Part shown: positions 48,901 through 60,400 of the stretch, in pieces
Layout of the letters: each line of letters begins with the position of its first letter
How positions within the stretch are numbered: position 1 is the first letter of the stretch
Assembly (NCBI GenBank): GCA_031772625.1
Contig: CM062820.1
Span: 319,703,599 to 319,767,598 of the forward strand
DNA from: Pinus tabuliformis
Taxonomy: Eukaryota > Streptophyta > Pinopsida > Pinales > Pinaceae
Reading direction: 5' to 3'
DNA: 64,000 nucleotides
Notes under the pieces: model-generated
What the model was told of the DNA's origin: nothing
What the model saw: the letters and a program-made list of their open reading frames with translations, nothing else
Databases searched by the model: none
Made by a program: the position numbers and the translations under genes

Positions 48901-50325
48901 CTTGAAGCAGTCTCCTAGAGTGTGGTTTAGAAGGTTCACTAGCTTTATCAGGTCTATTGGTTACAAGCAAAGTAACTCAGATCACACTATCTTCTTGAAA
49001 CATAATGGAGAACGAATCACAGCCCTTATTGTGTACATTGATGATATGATAGTAACTGGAGATGATACTGAAGAAAGGAAAGCACTGCAAGAGCAGCTTG
49101 CCCGTGAGTTTGAATGAAGGATCTTGGGAAATTGAAGTATTTCCTTGGAATTGAAGTGTCAAGATCAAAGAAAGGTATTTTTCTATCACAACAGAAATAT
49201 GTCTTAGACTTATTGAAGGAAATTGGCATGACGAGATGTAGTACAGCTAGTACCCCTATGGAAGAAAATCTGAAGCTAGGTGTGCACCCAAACCAAGTTC
49301 CTCCTAACAAGGAGCGCTATCAGAGATTGGTTGGAATATTAATGTATCTTGCACATACTCGGCCGGATTTAGCCTACGCACTAAGTGTTGTCAGTCAATT
49401 GATGCACTCCCCAAGTGAAGAACATATGAATGCTGTCATCCGGATCTTATGCTATTTGAAGTCATCTCGAGGAAAGGGAATTTTATTCACAAAAGGTGAT
49501 AGCTTGGATGTTAAAGGTTATATAGATGCTGATTGGGTTGGGTCAATTAAGGATAGACGTTCTACATCAAGCTACTTCACTTTTGTAGGAGAAAATCTGG
49601 TTACTTGGCGAAGTAAAAAACAAGAGGTAGTTGCTAGATCCAGTGCTGAGGCCGAATACAGAGGAATGGCTAAGGCAATATGTGAATTTTTGTGGATCAG
49701 AGATCTGTTGCAAGATTTACATATGAAGCAAGTCGGTCCTATGAAGTTATACTGTGATAAAAACGCAGCATGTGATACTGCTCATAATCCAGTTCAACAT
49801 GATCGAACTAAGCATGTTGAGGTTGATAGGCATTTTATCAAGGAGAAACTAGAAGCAAAGTTGATTGAAGTTCCTCATGTTCGATCTCAAGACTAGCTTG
49901 CTGATGTGTTGACCAAAGCAGTGTCAAACCAAGCATTTAATGGTTGTCTCAACAAACTTGGCATGAGTGACATCTACTTACCAACTTGAGGGGGAGTGTT
50001 GACAATTGGGAGCAATTATCTCCAAGTTGGTTCTCCGTAATTCAAGTTCCTGATTTGTCTCTGCCACTGGCTGATTCTTGATTTGTCTCTGCCATTGGCT
50101 GATTCCTAATTTACCTCTCCCAATGGCTGTACAGATAGACGAGAATCACACCTAAAAAATTGGCTGTATAGACTCCTGTGATTGTATCAGTTTTCCTTTT
50201 TCTAGGCCTAAACTATAAGATCTAACGTGTATAGAAGGACTATTTATGCTGAACAAGTATGAGTAAAAAATTAATTAAAGGCTTTCTTAAAACTTCCTTG
50301 TTTTGAATATAACAACACTTTAAAA
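45905..50325 (+). mobile_element. Ty1/copia element fossil with 3' LTR only
   Basis: Copia parts lie in canonical order on the plus strand: gag with 'GEILRKDPELDLEAIY' (about 46,172-46,220) and a zinc knuckle 'CTHCGETRHINSRCYELIG' (46,444-46,500), then a protease-like 'GSIDHMTFD' region (46,698-46,725). Integrase follows ('CDICELTKSHHVPFP', 'HSDVWGPAKTSS', 'YSPQQNEIAERKNRRLLE', 47,190-47,610). RT has '[19 protein letters not shown]', 'FDVKNAFLHGDLQEEVYMEL' and 'IVYIDDMIVTG' (48,580-49,060), and RNase H ends with 'LADVLTKA' (to 49,920). A polypurine tract precedes the LTR at 49,997. No 5' LTR is seen. Broken at roughly six to ten places. Confidence 0.9.
49997..50325 (+). repeat. Copia 3' LTR, about 330 bp
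   Basis: It starts TGTTGACAATTGGG directly after GAGGGGGAG and probably ends near GAATATAACAACA. No second copy lies upstream, so the right edge is an estimate. It contains about 2.8 tandem copies of a 28-bp unit (TGATTTGTCTCTGCCACTGG..., 50,051-50,129). Confidence 0.7.
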
Positions 50326-50480
50326 TCATGCCTACTTCAATAATATTTGAACCATGCGTGCCTTAATTCATAGAATAAGTTATCATGTAAAACCGTCATT
50401 TTACCCTTATAAATTCAATTAAAAACCTAAAATATGTGGCTATACAACAGAGAAAAGGAAACATATAATTACACAACATA

Positions 50481-50620
50481 GCAAAACATAGCAAAAGCAT
50501 TTATATTTGAAGTCTATTTTTGAAACAGATCATAATTTCAAAGAAATCTAGCAAAACATAGCAAAAGCATTTATATTTTAAGTCTATTTTTAAAACAGAT
50601 CATAATTTAAAAGGAATCTC
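50481..50620. repeat. 70-bp tandem duplication
   Basis: GCAAAACATAGCAAAAGCAT begins at 50,481 and again at 50,551, and the two units match for ~70 bp with a handful of changes. It lies between the copia LTR and the putative minus-strand exon, that is, in what would be that exon's intron. Confidence 0.9.
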
Positions 50621-50664
50621 AAACAGACAGATTGCAAAAACATAAAGCCATTCTGCTGTAGTGA

Positions 50665-50736
50665 TTACCGTTGCTCTGCATGGACGTTGAGATTGCCAAC
50701 ACAGCCACCAAATGCATCAGCCTCCTGCTCAGACAT
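50665..50736 (-). CDS. Tentative first coding exon or short ORF (23 codons)
   Basis: On the minus strand ACCATG at 50,736 opens a 23-codon frame, MSEQEADAFGGCVGNLNVHA..., ending in a stop. The last codons overlap GCAACGGTAATC, which could be a splice donor (GT at 50,668-50,667), so this may instead be a first exon. The C-V-G-N-L core faintly resembles the RNP2 start of plant glycine-rich RNA-binding proteins. The start context is good and a leader-like stretch precedes it. No second exon is visible before the copia LTR. Treat as a weak candidate. Confidence 0.2.
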   Translation of the reverse strand: MSEQEADAFGGCVGNLNVHAEQR

Positions 50737-50830
50737 GGTAATTACATGATGAAGAAAGCCTCAGATGAAATTACAGCGAGAAGTAGCTGCAGATATTGTG
50801 TAATAAGGGCCTTGCAAGGAATACTATAGA

Positions 50831-51484
50831 ATCCATCACAGCCAAACCAGTACATGAATATTAATGTACTGTAAGTCTACCACGTCCCAACCATGTCAAA
50901 ATCGATCCTAGATTGTGATGTGACCATGTGGCTTTGCTTTATCGGATCCCTGTACTTAGAGGGACGTAAGGAATCTTTCTATGTAATAATGGCATGCATA
51001 ACCCGTTTACCGCCGGTAATATAGGGAAGAGTTGAAAGAGGCTTCATCGATAATCCATCACAGCCAAACCAGTACATGAATATTAATGTACTGTAAGTCT
51101 ACCACGTCCCAACCATGTCAAAATCGATCCTAGATTGTGATGTGACCATGTGGCTTTGCTTTATCGGATCCCTTTAGTTAGAGGGATGTAAGGAATCTTT
51201 CTATGTAATAATGGCATGCATAACCCGTTTACCGCCGGTAATATAGGGAAGAGTTGAAAGAGGCTTCATCGATAATCCATCAGAGCCAAACCAGTACATG
51301 AATATTAATGTACTGTAAGTCTGCCACGTCCCAACCATGTCAAAATCGATCCTAGATTGTGATGTGACCATGAGGCTTTGCTTTATCGGATCCCTGTAGT
51401 TACAGAGACGTAAGGAATCTTTCTATGTAATAATGGCATGCATAACACGTTTATCGCCGGTAATATAGGGAAGAGTTGAAAGAG
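50831..51484. repeat. 222-bp tandem repeat, three copies
   Basis: Copies at 50,831-51,052, 51,053-51,274 and 51,275-51,484 (last few bases missing) are ~95-98% alike. Each unit holds CCACGTCCC (minus strand GGGACGTGG, a bZIP/ABRE-type ACGTGG core), CAGTACATGAATATTAATGT and CCGCCGGTAATATAGGG. Array ends are sharp. Copies differ at scattered sites, for example GTAC/TTAG/GTAG in the CCCTNNNNTTA stretch. It lies upstream of the tentative minus-strand exon. Confidence 0.95.
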
Positions 51485-51737
51485 ATTTAATTTTTCTTTT
51501 GGTTTTTTTAGGAATGAGATTGAGTCTAAACTGAGGCCAGCTTTAATCTTGGATGAAAAACATTCTTCTTATTAGTGGGATGTAGGATGCTATCACCAGC
51601 TGTTATAAGCTCAGTTAAGTCTGGAGGTCATTAAAATAGTTTAATTATCCTAAAATAATTCTCATCTTCAACCCCCTCTTATAAGATTTGAATATGTACC
51701 TTATACTAATATCCTATAAGATTTGAATCTGTACCTT

Positions 51738-51942
51738 GTACCAATATTAATGCACCGTGTCTATCACGTCACCATGTCAAAATCAAACATAGATCGTGAC
51801 TTTGATTTATTGGATCTAACTACAGAAACCATGTGACTTTGCTTTATCGGATCTAACTACAGAGATGTAAGGAATCTCTGCATAATAGTACTATGCTTAA
51901 CAGTTTATCATCAGTATTATAAAAGATATTTAAAGAGAATTT
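51738..51942. repeat. Diverged fourth copy of the 222-bp unit
   Basis: AATATTAATGCACCGTGTCTATCACGTCACCATGTCAAAATC, in part, followed by CTTTGCTTTATCGGATC and GTAAGGAATCT, is the 222-bp unit in decayed form. It is separated from the array by ~250 bp, and a ~40-bp internal stretch (TTTATTGGATCTAACTACAG) is doubled within it. It shows that the unit existed here well before the recent triplication. Confidence 0.75.
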
Positions 51943-52650
51943 AAAGAAATTTTGATTTATTTAGTTGGAATTTAAAGATATAAATTTTAGCTTTTAGTTA
52001 AATTATAGTTTTTTTATAGTGAAATTATATTTTAATATACTAATAGATTTAGCCCATTGGAAATTTTAAAATATGCAATTTTCCCGTTTCTCATTCAATT
52101 TGACTCACAAAATTTATAAAACATATCGCAGAAAAGATCAAAAGATGAACTGTTTGCACTTACGTACTACTAAATGGGACGACACGTTAAAAAACTAAAA
52201 GGAAAACAAAGCAAACTGCCTAGAACAATGACGTTGATCTTATCAAACGTTAGAGGAGAAAAAACAAAGCAAAGGACCAAGACCAATGACTTTGATGCCG
52301 ATTATTATCGGCCATGCAGTAAGCCCATTATGGCGATTATTATCCGTACTTCATGTAACCATTAGCATGCATATTCATCCATCACCATTGATTTGTTCAT
52401 CCATGATCATTCCGAAATTCCGACCTGCTCCAACTCTGACGTGCGCAACAACACCACTACGACATAACTGCTCTGACAATCAATGCAATATACGTGGTGG
52501 TAAGGGCCCGAATACCTGCATTTAATGTCACTTTCGCATCATATTTCAAACATGGCCCCTTCTCACCATATTTTAAACGGGAATCATCGTAATAAAGAAA
52601 AAATAAAATTATTTTAACGTCCACAATGTTGAAGATAGTTTATGGGACAG
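51943..52650. other. Spacer, nothing recognised
   Basis: AT-rich at first, more balanced after 52,150. Short open frames (52,174-52,365 and 52,286-52,525) have no known motif. GCATGCATATT-type and TATTATCGGCCATG words are present but isolated. It lies between the 222-bp repeats and the 3' end of the LINE. Confidence 0.5.
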
Positions 52651-52651
52651 A

Positions 52652-53047
52652 TTACTTTTTCATATGGTTGATGTATTCGGCCCTTTCCGTGTGAACCCTC
52701 ATAAAAAACCCTTCGCTAAATAGATTATCCCAAGAGCTAGCTGCTGGAATATCTGAATAACTTTCCATGTTGTCTTTGAAGGCCTTTGTTTCCACTTTTC
52801 CAGAAGAACAGAAAATACATACTTTTTCCTCCCACACTTCTTTTGGTCTTTTCTAATGCCCTGTTTCACAATAGAGTTGATGAGATTTAGTCCTTAACTG
52901 AGCAATAAGAATTTTGGCTCTTGAAGAAAAATTGGTCTCTATGTATGCTTTTTGTTGATGATTATGAGTGGGATTAAACACTTCTATATAGTATTTTTTC
53001 TTCCTCCCTAACTCCTTATCCCAAGTATGCTTGTGGAACTTATCCAT
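52652..53047 (-). pseudogene. LINE ORF2 C-terminal tail relic
   Basis: Minus-strand segments 'MDKFHKHTWDKELGRKKKYY' with 'AKILIAQLRTKSHQL' (53,047-52,853) and 'VCIFCSSGKVET' (52,837-52,652) match the region after the RT of plant LINEs, ending in a C-x-x-C...H zinc-binding-like motif thought to contact RNA. The two are separated by a stop and frame change. Confidence 0.7.
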
Positions 53048-53489
53048 AACAAAAGATTTTATCTCCTAATTGTTTATGTGACACATGTTCAAGCAAATAC
53101 CTCATTTATTATTTTGTTGCATCCAAGTCTTCTTTCTTTTGCACAATATGTCATTTGAGACAACCTTAGGCCATCTACCCTCTTCCATTTGCTCATTTTT
53201 TTTAAATACATTATGCCTCGCACTATAGCAATTGCTTCAATAGGAACAACCTATTTTTTACTTAACAAGATATCATAAGGAACTGCACCTTTAATTTTGA
53301 ATTTGTTTGTAATCAAACATTTCTGAATTTTCTCAATTTGTTTCCACTGCATGTCGGGTGTACTGTTGGCCCATAGTTCACAACCATAGAGAATCATCAG
53401 AATCACTAGAAGCCCAAAAAGTGTTTGAGTGGTTTTCCAATCTCATAACTTTGTCTCTCTACACCTAAATTGAAAAGCATATAATGCTT

Positions 53490-54560
53490 TTCAACCAGCC
53501 AAAGTTCTTCTCTTTCTACAACTATCCCAACTTAGATTTTTGTTGAAGTCAATTATGAGGTATTTGTAATCCGCAACTTTTTCCAAAACGTTGACTTCAA
53601 AGAAGAAACTATGTTGTTTATGTCTTCTTTTTTTAGAGAAAACCATAACCTTCATTTTGCTAATATTAACTTGCATCCCTACCCTTCTACAAAAATTCTC
53701 AAGGGATAGTAAGTGCTCTTGCAAACCAAGAACAGATTTAGCAATTAGAATAAGGTCATCTGCATGCAAAAGAAGCCTTATAGCAAACTTGCCCAAATGG
53801 ATACCATCACCCCCTTGCGAATTTAACCACTCCTCAATCTTATCGATATATAAAGCAAAAATGGTAGGAGACAATGGGTAACATTGCTTGACCTCGATAT
53901 TTCTTCCATTATGTGCCAAAGATTATTGCTAGGAACCGTGTCAAACACTTTTCTAAAATCAACAAAGAAACAACAAACTTCTTCCCTTTTCTCCCAAACT
54001 TTTTCAATGATGTGCCTTAAAATTATACAATGATCAATTGTGGAACGTTTAGCTCTAAAATCTGCTTTCCCTTTAACACACTTATCTCTTTCTTCTTCCC
54101 ACTTGCTGATTTTATTTTCTAGCATGCTTCCAAATAACTTTGCAAACAAGGGGTTTATCATTATGGTCCTATAATTAGAAGGATTATTGATGTCAACACT
54201 CTTGAAAAGAGGTATTGCCAGACTAGTTGTCCAATCTATGGGGAACTCCTATTGTATGATGTTATTGAAAATTTCTGTAATGTGAAGTGCAAGAATCTTT
54301 GAGCCCCACTTTAGATACTTTACTTGGAATTTAGCTAAGTCTTTTTATTTTTCAACACCTAACTTCTTGATACCCATTTCTACCTCTTGCACCATGAAGA
54401 GTTCAATATTAGTGTTGACCAAGGGGGGAGGGTCAACCTTGGGATGTTGCTAATAGAGTTGTCTTGCATAGTCAAACCACTTAGAGGCTGTAATATTATT
54501 TTTAGTTTGCATCTTTCTCGGTTGGAGCTCCTTCCAAAATAATTTGGGATTGTTTTTCCC
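53490..54560 (-). pseudogene. LINE reverse transcriptase relic
   Basis: Segment 54,161-53,823 has 'FRAKRSTIDHCIILRHIIEK' and 'CCFFVDFRKVFDTVPSNNLW', RT motifs with F-x-D-F-x-K-x-F-D. Segment 53,919-53,491 has 'VKQCYPLSPTIFALYIDKIE' (usual GCPLSP, here YPLSP) and 'IRLLLHADDLILIAKS', the active site with His in place of the usual Tyr or Phe before ADD. It then has 'VGMQVNISKMKVMVFSKKR', the thumb-side K-T-K motif, and 'DYKYLIIDFNKNLSW'. A frameshift lies between the two segments. Confidence 0.85.
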
Positions 54561-54859
54561 AAGTAAGATTAGTTCTTTCGTCTTTGAAACCATGAAATCG
54601 ACCTTTTTCTTCCATAGGATCTGCTTGTAAGCTTTGAACTTTATGTTATCCTTGTTTCACTCTTTCCACATTCTCCTTGCCTTCTTTCATTCCTTGTCGA
54701 ACCAAGCATTAACTAGCAAGCAATTTGTTTCAAACTTCTTAATTTTTTCTCTTTTGCACTCTGCAAGTGTGCTTTGGACTAAATGTGTTAATTTGGGACT
54801 ATCAAGGCTATGAATTGGGATGTTATCCTTCTCGAAGATCCTCTCTAACATCATTTTGA

Positions 54860-55720
54860 AGGTATTGCAATTTTATGGAGTCAAAAGAATTATGCCATTT
54901 GGGAGATTTTGTTGAACACACTTTGTTTTTAACTCTAATTTCTTCTTTCTAATACAAGATAAACTTAAATAAATTGGCTTGTGATCTGATTTTAAATCCC
55001 AAAGCTGATCTCCAATCAAAACTTCCTCCATTTTCTCACACAAACCATGCGAGCAAATTACATAATCTACTACACTTGCTCCATTGTAAGTATTGCAAGT
55101 GAAATTACCATACTTTGCCCTCTAGTCAAGTCATTACAAATGACTAAATCGAAGGCCCCACATAAAGTAAGAAATTGTTAACCAAAGAGATTGCAACCCC
55201 TATCCTCTGAAATTCTTTGCCAATGATGATTTTACTCTCTTCTGTAAGCCAAATAGAGTCGCAGTCTCCTTTATAGCAAAAAATGCTACTTTGCTCACTT
55301 GCACTCCTAACATTGAAATCACCAATTATAAGAACTTCACCTAGCTGAGAAGATGTTGCAATATTTGGTTTTAAGGGTGCAAAGGGATCTTTGTGGTCAA
55401 GCCCTTTGCTTTTATAGATTTTTGAAACTTTCGACGCAAAATAGCATGTTGCAATTCTGATGTGATTTCCATTCTCTGATATTTAAAACCAAATGAATCA
55501 TTTATTTGAGTCTTCTTTTTCTAACTGAATGAGATGGACTTATTTTTACCTCACTAATACCATGATACCCCCGCATCCTTTGCCATTCCCCATTGTCTTG
55601 TTCCACATTGCCATCTTCCATTATCCTTCAAACAAAGGTGTCTTGCACCTTTCATGATCATGTGTTTCTATGAGGAAAATTGTCTCTATCTTCCACAATA
55701 GGCCCTAACCCAGGTCCTCA
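54860..55720 (-). pseudogene. LINE endonuclease relic (APE type)
   Basis: On the minus strand 'GEVLIIGDFNVRSASEQSS' (about 55,345-55,285) contains the G-D-F-N motif of apurinic endonuclease-like LINE nucleases, which nick target DNA to start reverse transcription. Before it 'ATCYFASKVSKIYKSKG' fits the preceding strand. After it come several stops and a weaker 'GFKIRSQAN' (D-H region, about 55,000-54,975). The catalytic N-terminal part (N-x-x-G) is not recognisable. Confidence 0.7.
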
Positions 55721-55903
55721 TCTCCATGGGTAACCTCTTCAATTCCAACAAACTAATATTAAGGAAGCTTGGATATGACTTGATTGCTATTTATTTTGGC
55801 ATGCAAAACTCACAGTTGAGTCTTTGTCCCTGCTTTCCCATACTGACATTGCTTCCCGATTTCCTATTAAAGAGTTTGTTGCTTCTTCTTTGTTACCATC
55901 TTG

Positions 55904-56842
55904 CTACTCTATTTTGGAAGGAGGTCCAAATGGTGCTATCACAACTTTACCTTTATAAATCCATGCTCTCTTGCCTTCATCTCTTGCTACACTAACCTTT
56001 AACATTTCTTCCCTCATTTTCTCCTGTTGTCTTACAGTTAAATCTTCTTCTAGAAACAAATGAGAACCCCTCAAGAGATTATTCTTGCTTAGAATGATAT
56101 ATTTATCACACAAGCTAGGCATGAAGAATTTTATGGGCCTTACTTTCTCACCGTTAAACTTACACACCCTCCATGCTTGGCATATTTGTTCTTTCCATAG
56201 AAACTTGTCTTTCAGGAAGTCCCTTGCAAAGGTTAAAAGTATAGACCTTAATTTTTCCCATTGTCTTTCACCCATTTAATAATTATGTTTGCTGCTCTAT
56301 TTTGTCTTTCCCTTCTTTCTCTATCTTGCTTGTTGTCAACCCGAATGTTTGTTTCTCCTTCCCTATTACCAGAACTGCTAATAACTTGAGCCCAAGTTTT
56401 GGAAACTTTTATGGAATATCCTTTCCTTTTTGTTTTGTCTTTCTCTTCATGATTGTTTACTTGGGCAACCACTTTCCCTTTATCCCGGAATGGTTTCACA
56501 TTCACCACCTATGTACAATCCGCTACAAATTTCTTTATGTTTTGCACATCTACCTTCATGTGCTGCCATTTTATCTTCCCTATCAGTAGAGCTTCGCAAT
56601 GTCACTTGTTCTTTCAAAACTTTATTGTATTATGCTAAAGCCTTGTTTTCAACTGTTATTATATGAATTTTATTATCTCTTTCTTGCTCTTTAGTTTCTA
56701 AAACCTCCAACCTCTCTTTTACATTTAACAATTCTTTCACATAAAGATCAGATGACCAAGTGAGAGGTGTGGATGTGGGACTATAGAAGGCAGAACCATC
56801 AACGACTTTTCCTTTGGACTTGTTGTTGCCACATGCTTGCAT
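55904..56842 (-). pseudogene. LINE ORF1 relic
   Basis: Three separate open segments follow one another. The first is 56,842-56,630: a short basic N-terminus, then the heptad-rich 'LNVKERLEVLETKEQERDNK' coiled coil. The second is 56,508-56,248, basic and ending 'RRERQNRAANIIIKWVKD', the start of an RRM-like domain. The third is 56,275-55,904, with 'WEKLRSILLTFARDFLKDKF', 'CDKYIILSKNNLLRGSHLFL' and 'EDLTVRQQEKMREEMLKVSV', matching the C-terminal domain of LINE ORF1 proteins. ORF1p binds the element RNA as a chaperone. Frame changes separate the segments, so no whole protein is encoded. Confidence 0.75.
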
Positions 56843-56890
56843 AGGGGACTTGTTTGAATGCTTATTGCAAAGGGCCGAAGTACTTTACTG

Positions 56891-57429
56891 TTTCCATGGG
56901 AATTATGACATCGAGAATTTGAACAAATAATCCATCATGAGGACATCAAGAGTTCGAACAAATTTTGTGGAAATTCATGAAGGGTGGAACACAGGTGGTT
57001 CTAGTTTGGTCGCCATAGCCTGGAAGTGAAGTGTAAACTAGCACAATCACATTTAATTATTTAGATGTGGTTAATATATGGTTAACACTTCATTTGTATC
57101 TAACACACAAACTATTGATAAATATATAATAATTTAAAAACGAGAATAATAATTAAAATAATAAATAGTTTAAAAATATTAAATAATAATAAGTATTTAA
57201 TTATTAATTTTAAATAAGAGATATTAATTGATAATAATAATTAATAATTAATTAATTAGTAATTATTAATTATTAATATATAATTAACAATTAAATTAAA
57301 TTAAATAATTTAAAAATATTAAATAATCTAAGAATATTGTTGTTTGCATTATTATTTATAAATAATAATACTAACAATAATATTGTTACTAAAAATTTTA
57401 ATAATAAATAACAAATATTATAAACCTTA
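56891..57429. other. Very AT-rich spacer
   Basis: Mostly TTAATAATTAATT-type words, with no coding or known repeat signature. It borders the composite array on its right and the LINE 5' end on its left. Confidence 0.55.
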
Positions 57430-60400
57430 TAATAAATATGGTTAACCACGGTTTACCATGGTTGATTTCCATATTGAGACAATCTTTCTCACAATGCGAC
57501 GTTAGGCCATGGTTAACCATGGATGACCATAGTTGTAACAATGTGATGTTGGACCAAGGGATTGATAAACCCAAGGGATATGAACGCCTCGATCGATAAA
57601 CCCAAGGGTTTTATAATATAAACCCAAGGGAATAATTCTAAAAACCTAAGGTATTATAAAACTAAGGGATTTATATTATAAACCCAAGGTATATAAACTG
57701 TAAGATAAATATTATAAACCCAAGTTATATAAAGCCTGAGATAAATATTATAAACCCTAAAATAAACATGGTTAACCATGGTTGACCACAAATGATTTTC
57801 ATATCGACACAATATTTTTCATAATGTGACAGTGGACAATCACTGGCCATGGTTGACCATGGTTAATTTTCATATTCAAACAATATTTTTCACAATGCAA
57901 TATTAAACTATCATTGTTACAATGTGACGTTGGACTCGAGACAAACTTTGTCACAATTTGACCATGATTATTGACCATGGTTGACCATTATTTATTTTAA
58001 TGTTGAGACAATCTTTGTCACGATGCGATGTTGGACCATGGTTGATCATGGTTGACTTCATATTCAGACAGTCTTTATCACAATGTGACATTGGACCATG
58101 GTTGACCATGATTGAGTTTTATATTGAGAAAGTCTATTGTAAACCCAAGGTATATAAACCCTAAGATAAATATTATAAACCTCAAAATAAAAATGGTTGA
58201 CAACAAATGATTTTCATATTGACCCAATCTTTGTCACAATCCAACGTTAAACTATGGTTGACTATGATTGATTTTTGTATTGAGACAACCTTTGGCACAA
58301 TGCAATGTTGGACAATGGTTGGCCATGGTTGATATTCATATTGAGACTTTTTTTATCACAATACAATGTTGGACTATGATTGACCATTGCTGACCATGGT
58401 TGTCAGAATGTGACGTTGGAACAAGAAAAAATAATTTTTATAATGTGACCATAAACCCTACAATAAACATGGTTGACCATGGTTGACCATGATTGATTTT
58501 CATTTTGAGACAATCTTTCTCACAATGCGACGTTGCACCATGGTTGACCATGGATGACCGTGGTTGTCACAATGTGACATTGCACCAAGGGATTTCTTAA
58601 CCTAAGGGATATGAATACTTCTATTGATAAACCCAAGGGATTGATAGTATAAACCAAAGGGATTAATTCTAAAACCCCAAGGTATTATAAACCCAAGGGA
58701 ATGACATTAAACCCAAGGGATTAATATTATAAACCCTAAGGTAAATATTATAAACCCAAGGAAATAATAAACCCAAGAGATTAGTATTAAAAACCCAAGG
58801 GATTATAAACCCAATGGAATAATATTAAATCGAAGGGATAAATATTATAAACCCTAAGATAAATATTATAAAGGTATTGTACCATGGTTGATCATGGTTG
58901 ATTTTCATATTGAGACAATATTCATCACAATGCGACATTGGATCATGGTTGACCATGATTGATTTTGATATTGAGAAAAACCTATTATAAATCGAGGGTA
59001 TATAAACCCTAACATAAATACTATAAACTGAAAAATAAACATGGCTCACCATGGTTGACCATAGATGATTTTCATAGTGACACAATCTTTCTCACAACGC
59101 GACATTGGACTATGGTTCACCATGATTGGTTTTCATATTGAGACAACCTTTGGCACAATGCAACGTTGGAAAATGGTTTTCCGTGGTTGACCATGTTTGA
59201 TTTTAATATTAAGACAATATTTGTCACAATACGATGTTGGACCATGGTTGCCACAATGTGACCATGGTTGACCATGATCCATATTATAAACCCAAGGAAA
59301 TAATAAACCGTAGGGATTAATACTAAAAACCCTAAAAATATTAAATCCTAAAAATATGAACCCTTAGATTAATAAACAGAAGAGATTGATATTATAAACC
59401 CAAGAGATAAAAAATTATAAACCTAAGGTATGTAAACACTAAGATAAATATTCTAAACCCTAAAATAAACATGGTCGACCATGGTTAGCCATGGTGGATT
59501 TCCATATTGAGAAAATCCTTGTCATAATGCAAAGTTGGACCAAGGTTGCCCATGGTTGACCAAGATTGACTTTCATGTCAAGATATCTTATCATAATGCG
59601 ACGTTGGACCACAATTGACCATGGTTGATTTTCATATTGAGACATAGATTTTCACAACACGACATTCAATAATGGTTGACCATGGTTGGATATGATTGAC
59701 CTTGGTCGACCATGATTGATATTATAAACCCAAGGGAATAATAAACCTAAGGTATTAATACTAAAACCCTAAGGGATTATGAACCCAAGGGAATAATATT
59801 AAACCCAATGGACTAACATTTTAAACGCAATGTATGTAAACCCTAAGATAAATATTATAAACACTAAAATAAACATGCTTGACCATGGCTTTTTTCCATA
59901 TTGAGATAATCCTTGTCAAATGTGACATTGGACCATGGTTGACCATGCTTAACCATGCTTGCTTTACATATCAAGATAATATTTGTCACAATGCGACATT
60001 CGAGCATGGTTAACCATGATTATCATATTGAAATAATCTTTGTCATAATGTGATATTGGACCATGTTTGAGACAATGATTGATTTTCCTATTGAGAAAAT
60101 ATTTGTCACAATGCGACGTAGGAGCATGGCTAACCATCATTAAACATGGTTCACCACGATTGATTTTATAAAATATGGTTGAAGATGGTTGACCATGATT
60201 GAATTTAAAAAACATGGTTGACGATGGTTGACCACGATCGATAATATAAACCCAAGGGAATCATAAACCCTAGGGATTAATACTAAAAATGCAAGGGATT
60301 ATAAACCTAAGGGAATAATATTAAACCATATGAATATGAACCCTTAGATTAAGAAATCTAAGGGATTGATATTATAAACCCAAGGGATCAAAAATTATAA

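Larger units (their letters stand above)
52650..56890 (-). mobile_element. LINE (non-LTR retrotransposon), decayed near-full-length
   Basis: Read on the minus strand from ~56.9 to ~52.65 kb it has an ORF1-like region (56,842-55,904), an APE-type endonuclease (about 55,700-54,860), reverse transcriptase (about 54,560-53,490) and a C-terminal tail with a C-x-x-C (52,837-52,652). This is the order of L1-like plant LINEs. Both ORFs are interrupted many times. I see no clear poly(A) or target duplication. A total length of ~4.2 kb suggests little 5' truncation. It is a fossil without recent activity. Confidence 0.85.

Noticed and set aside
50831-51942. Regularly spaced repeats as a possible CRISPR array
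   Set aside because: Units are 222 bp, contiguous without unique spacers, and the source is a plant nuclear genome.
53591-53881. Plus-strand open frame of 96 codons
   Set aside because: Antisense to the LINE reverse transcriptase.
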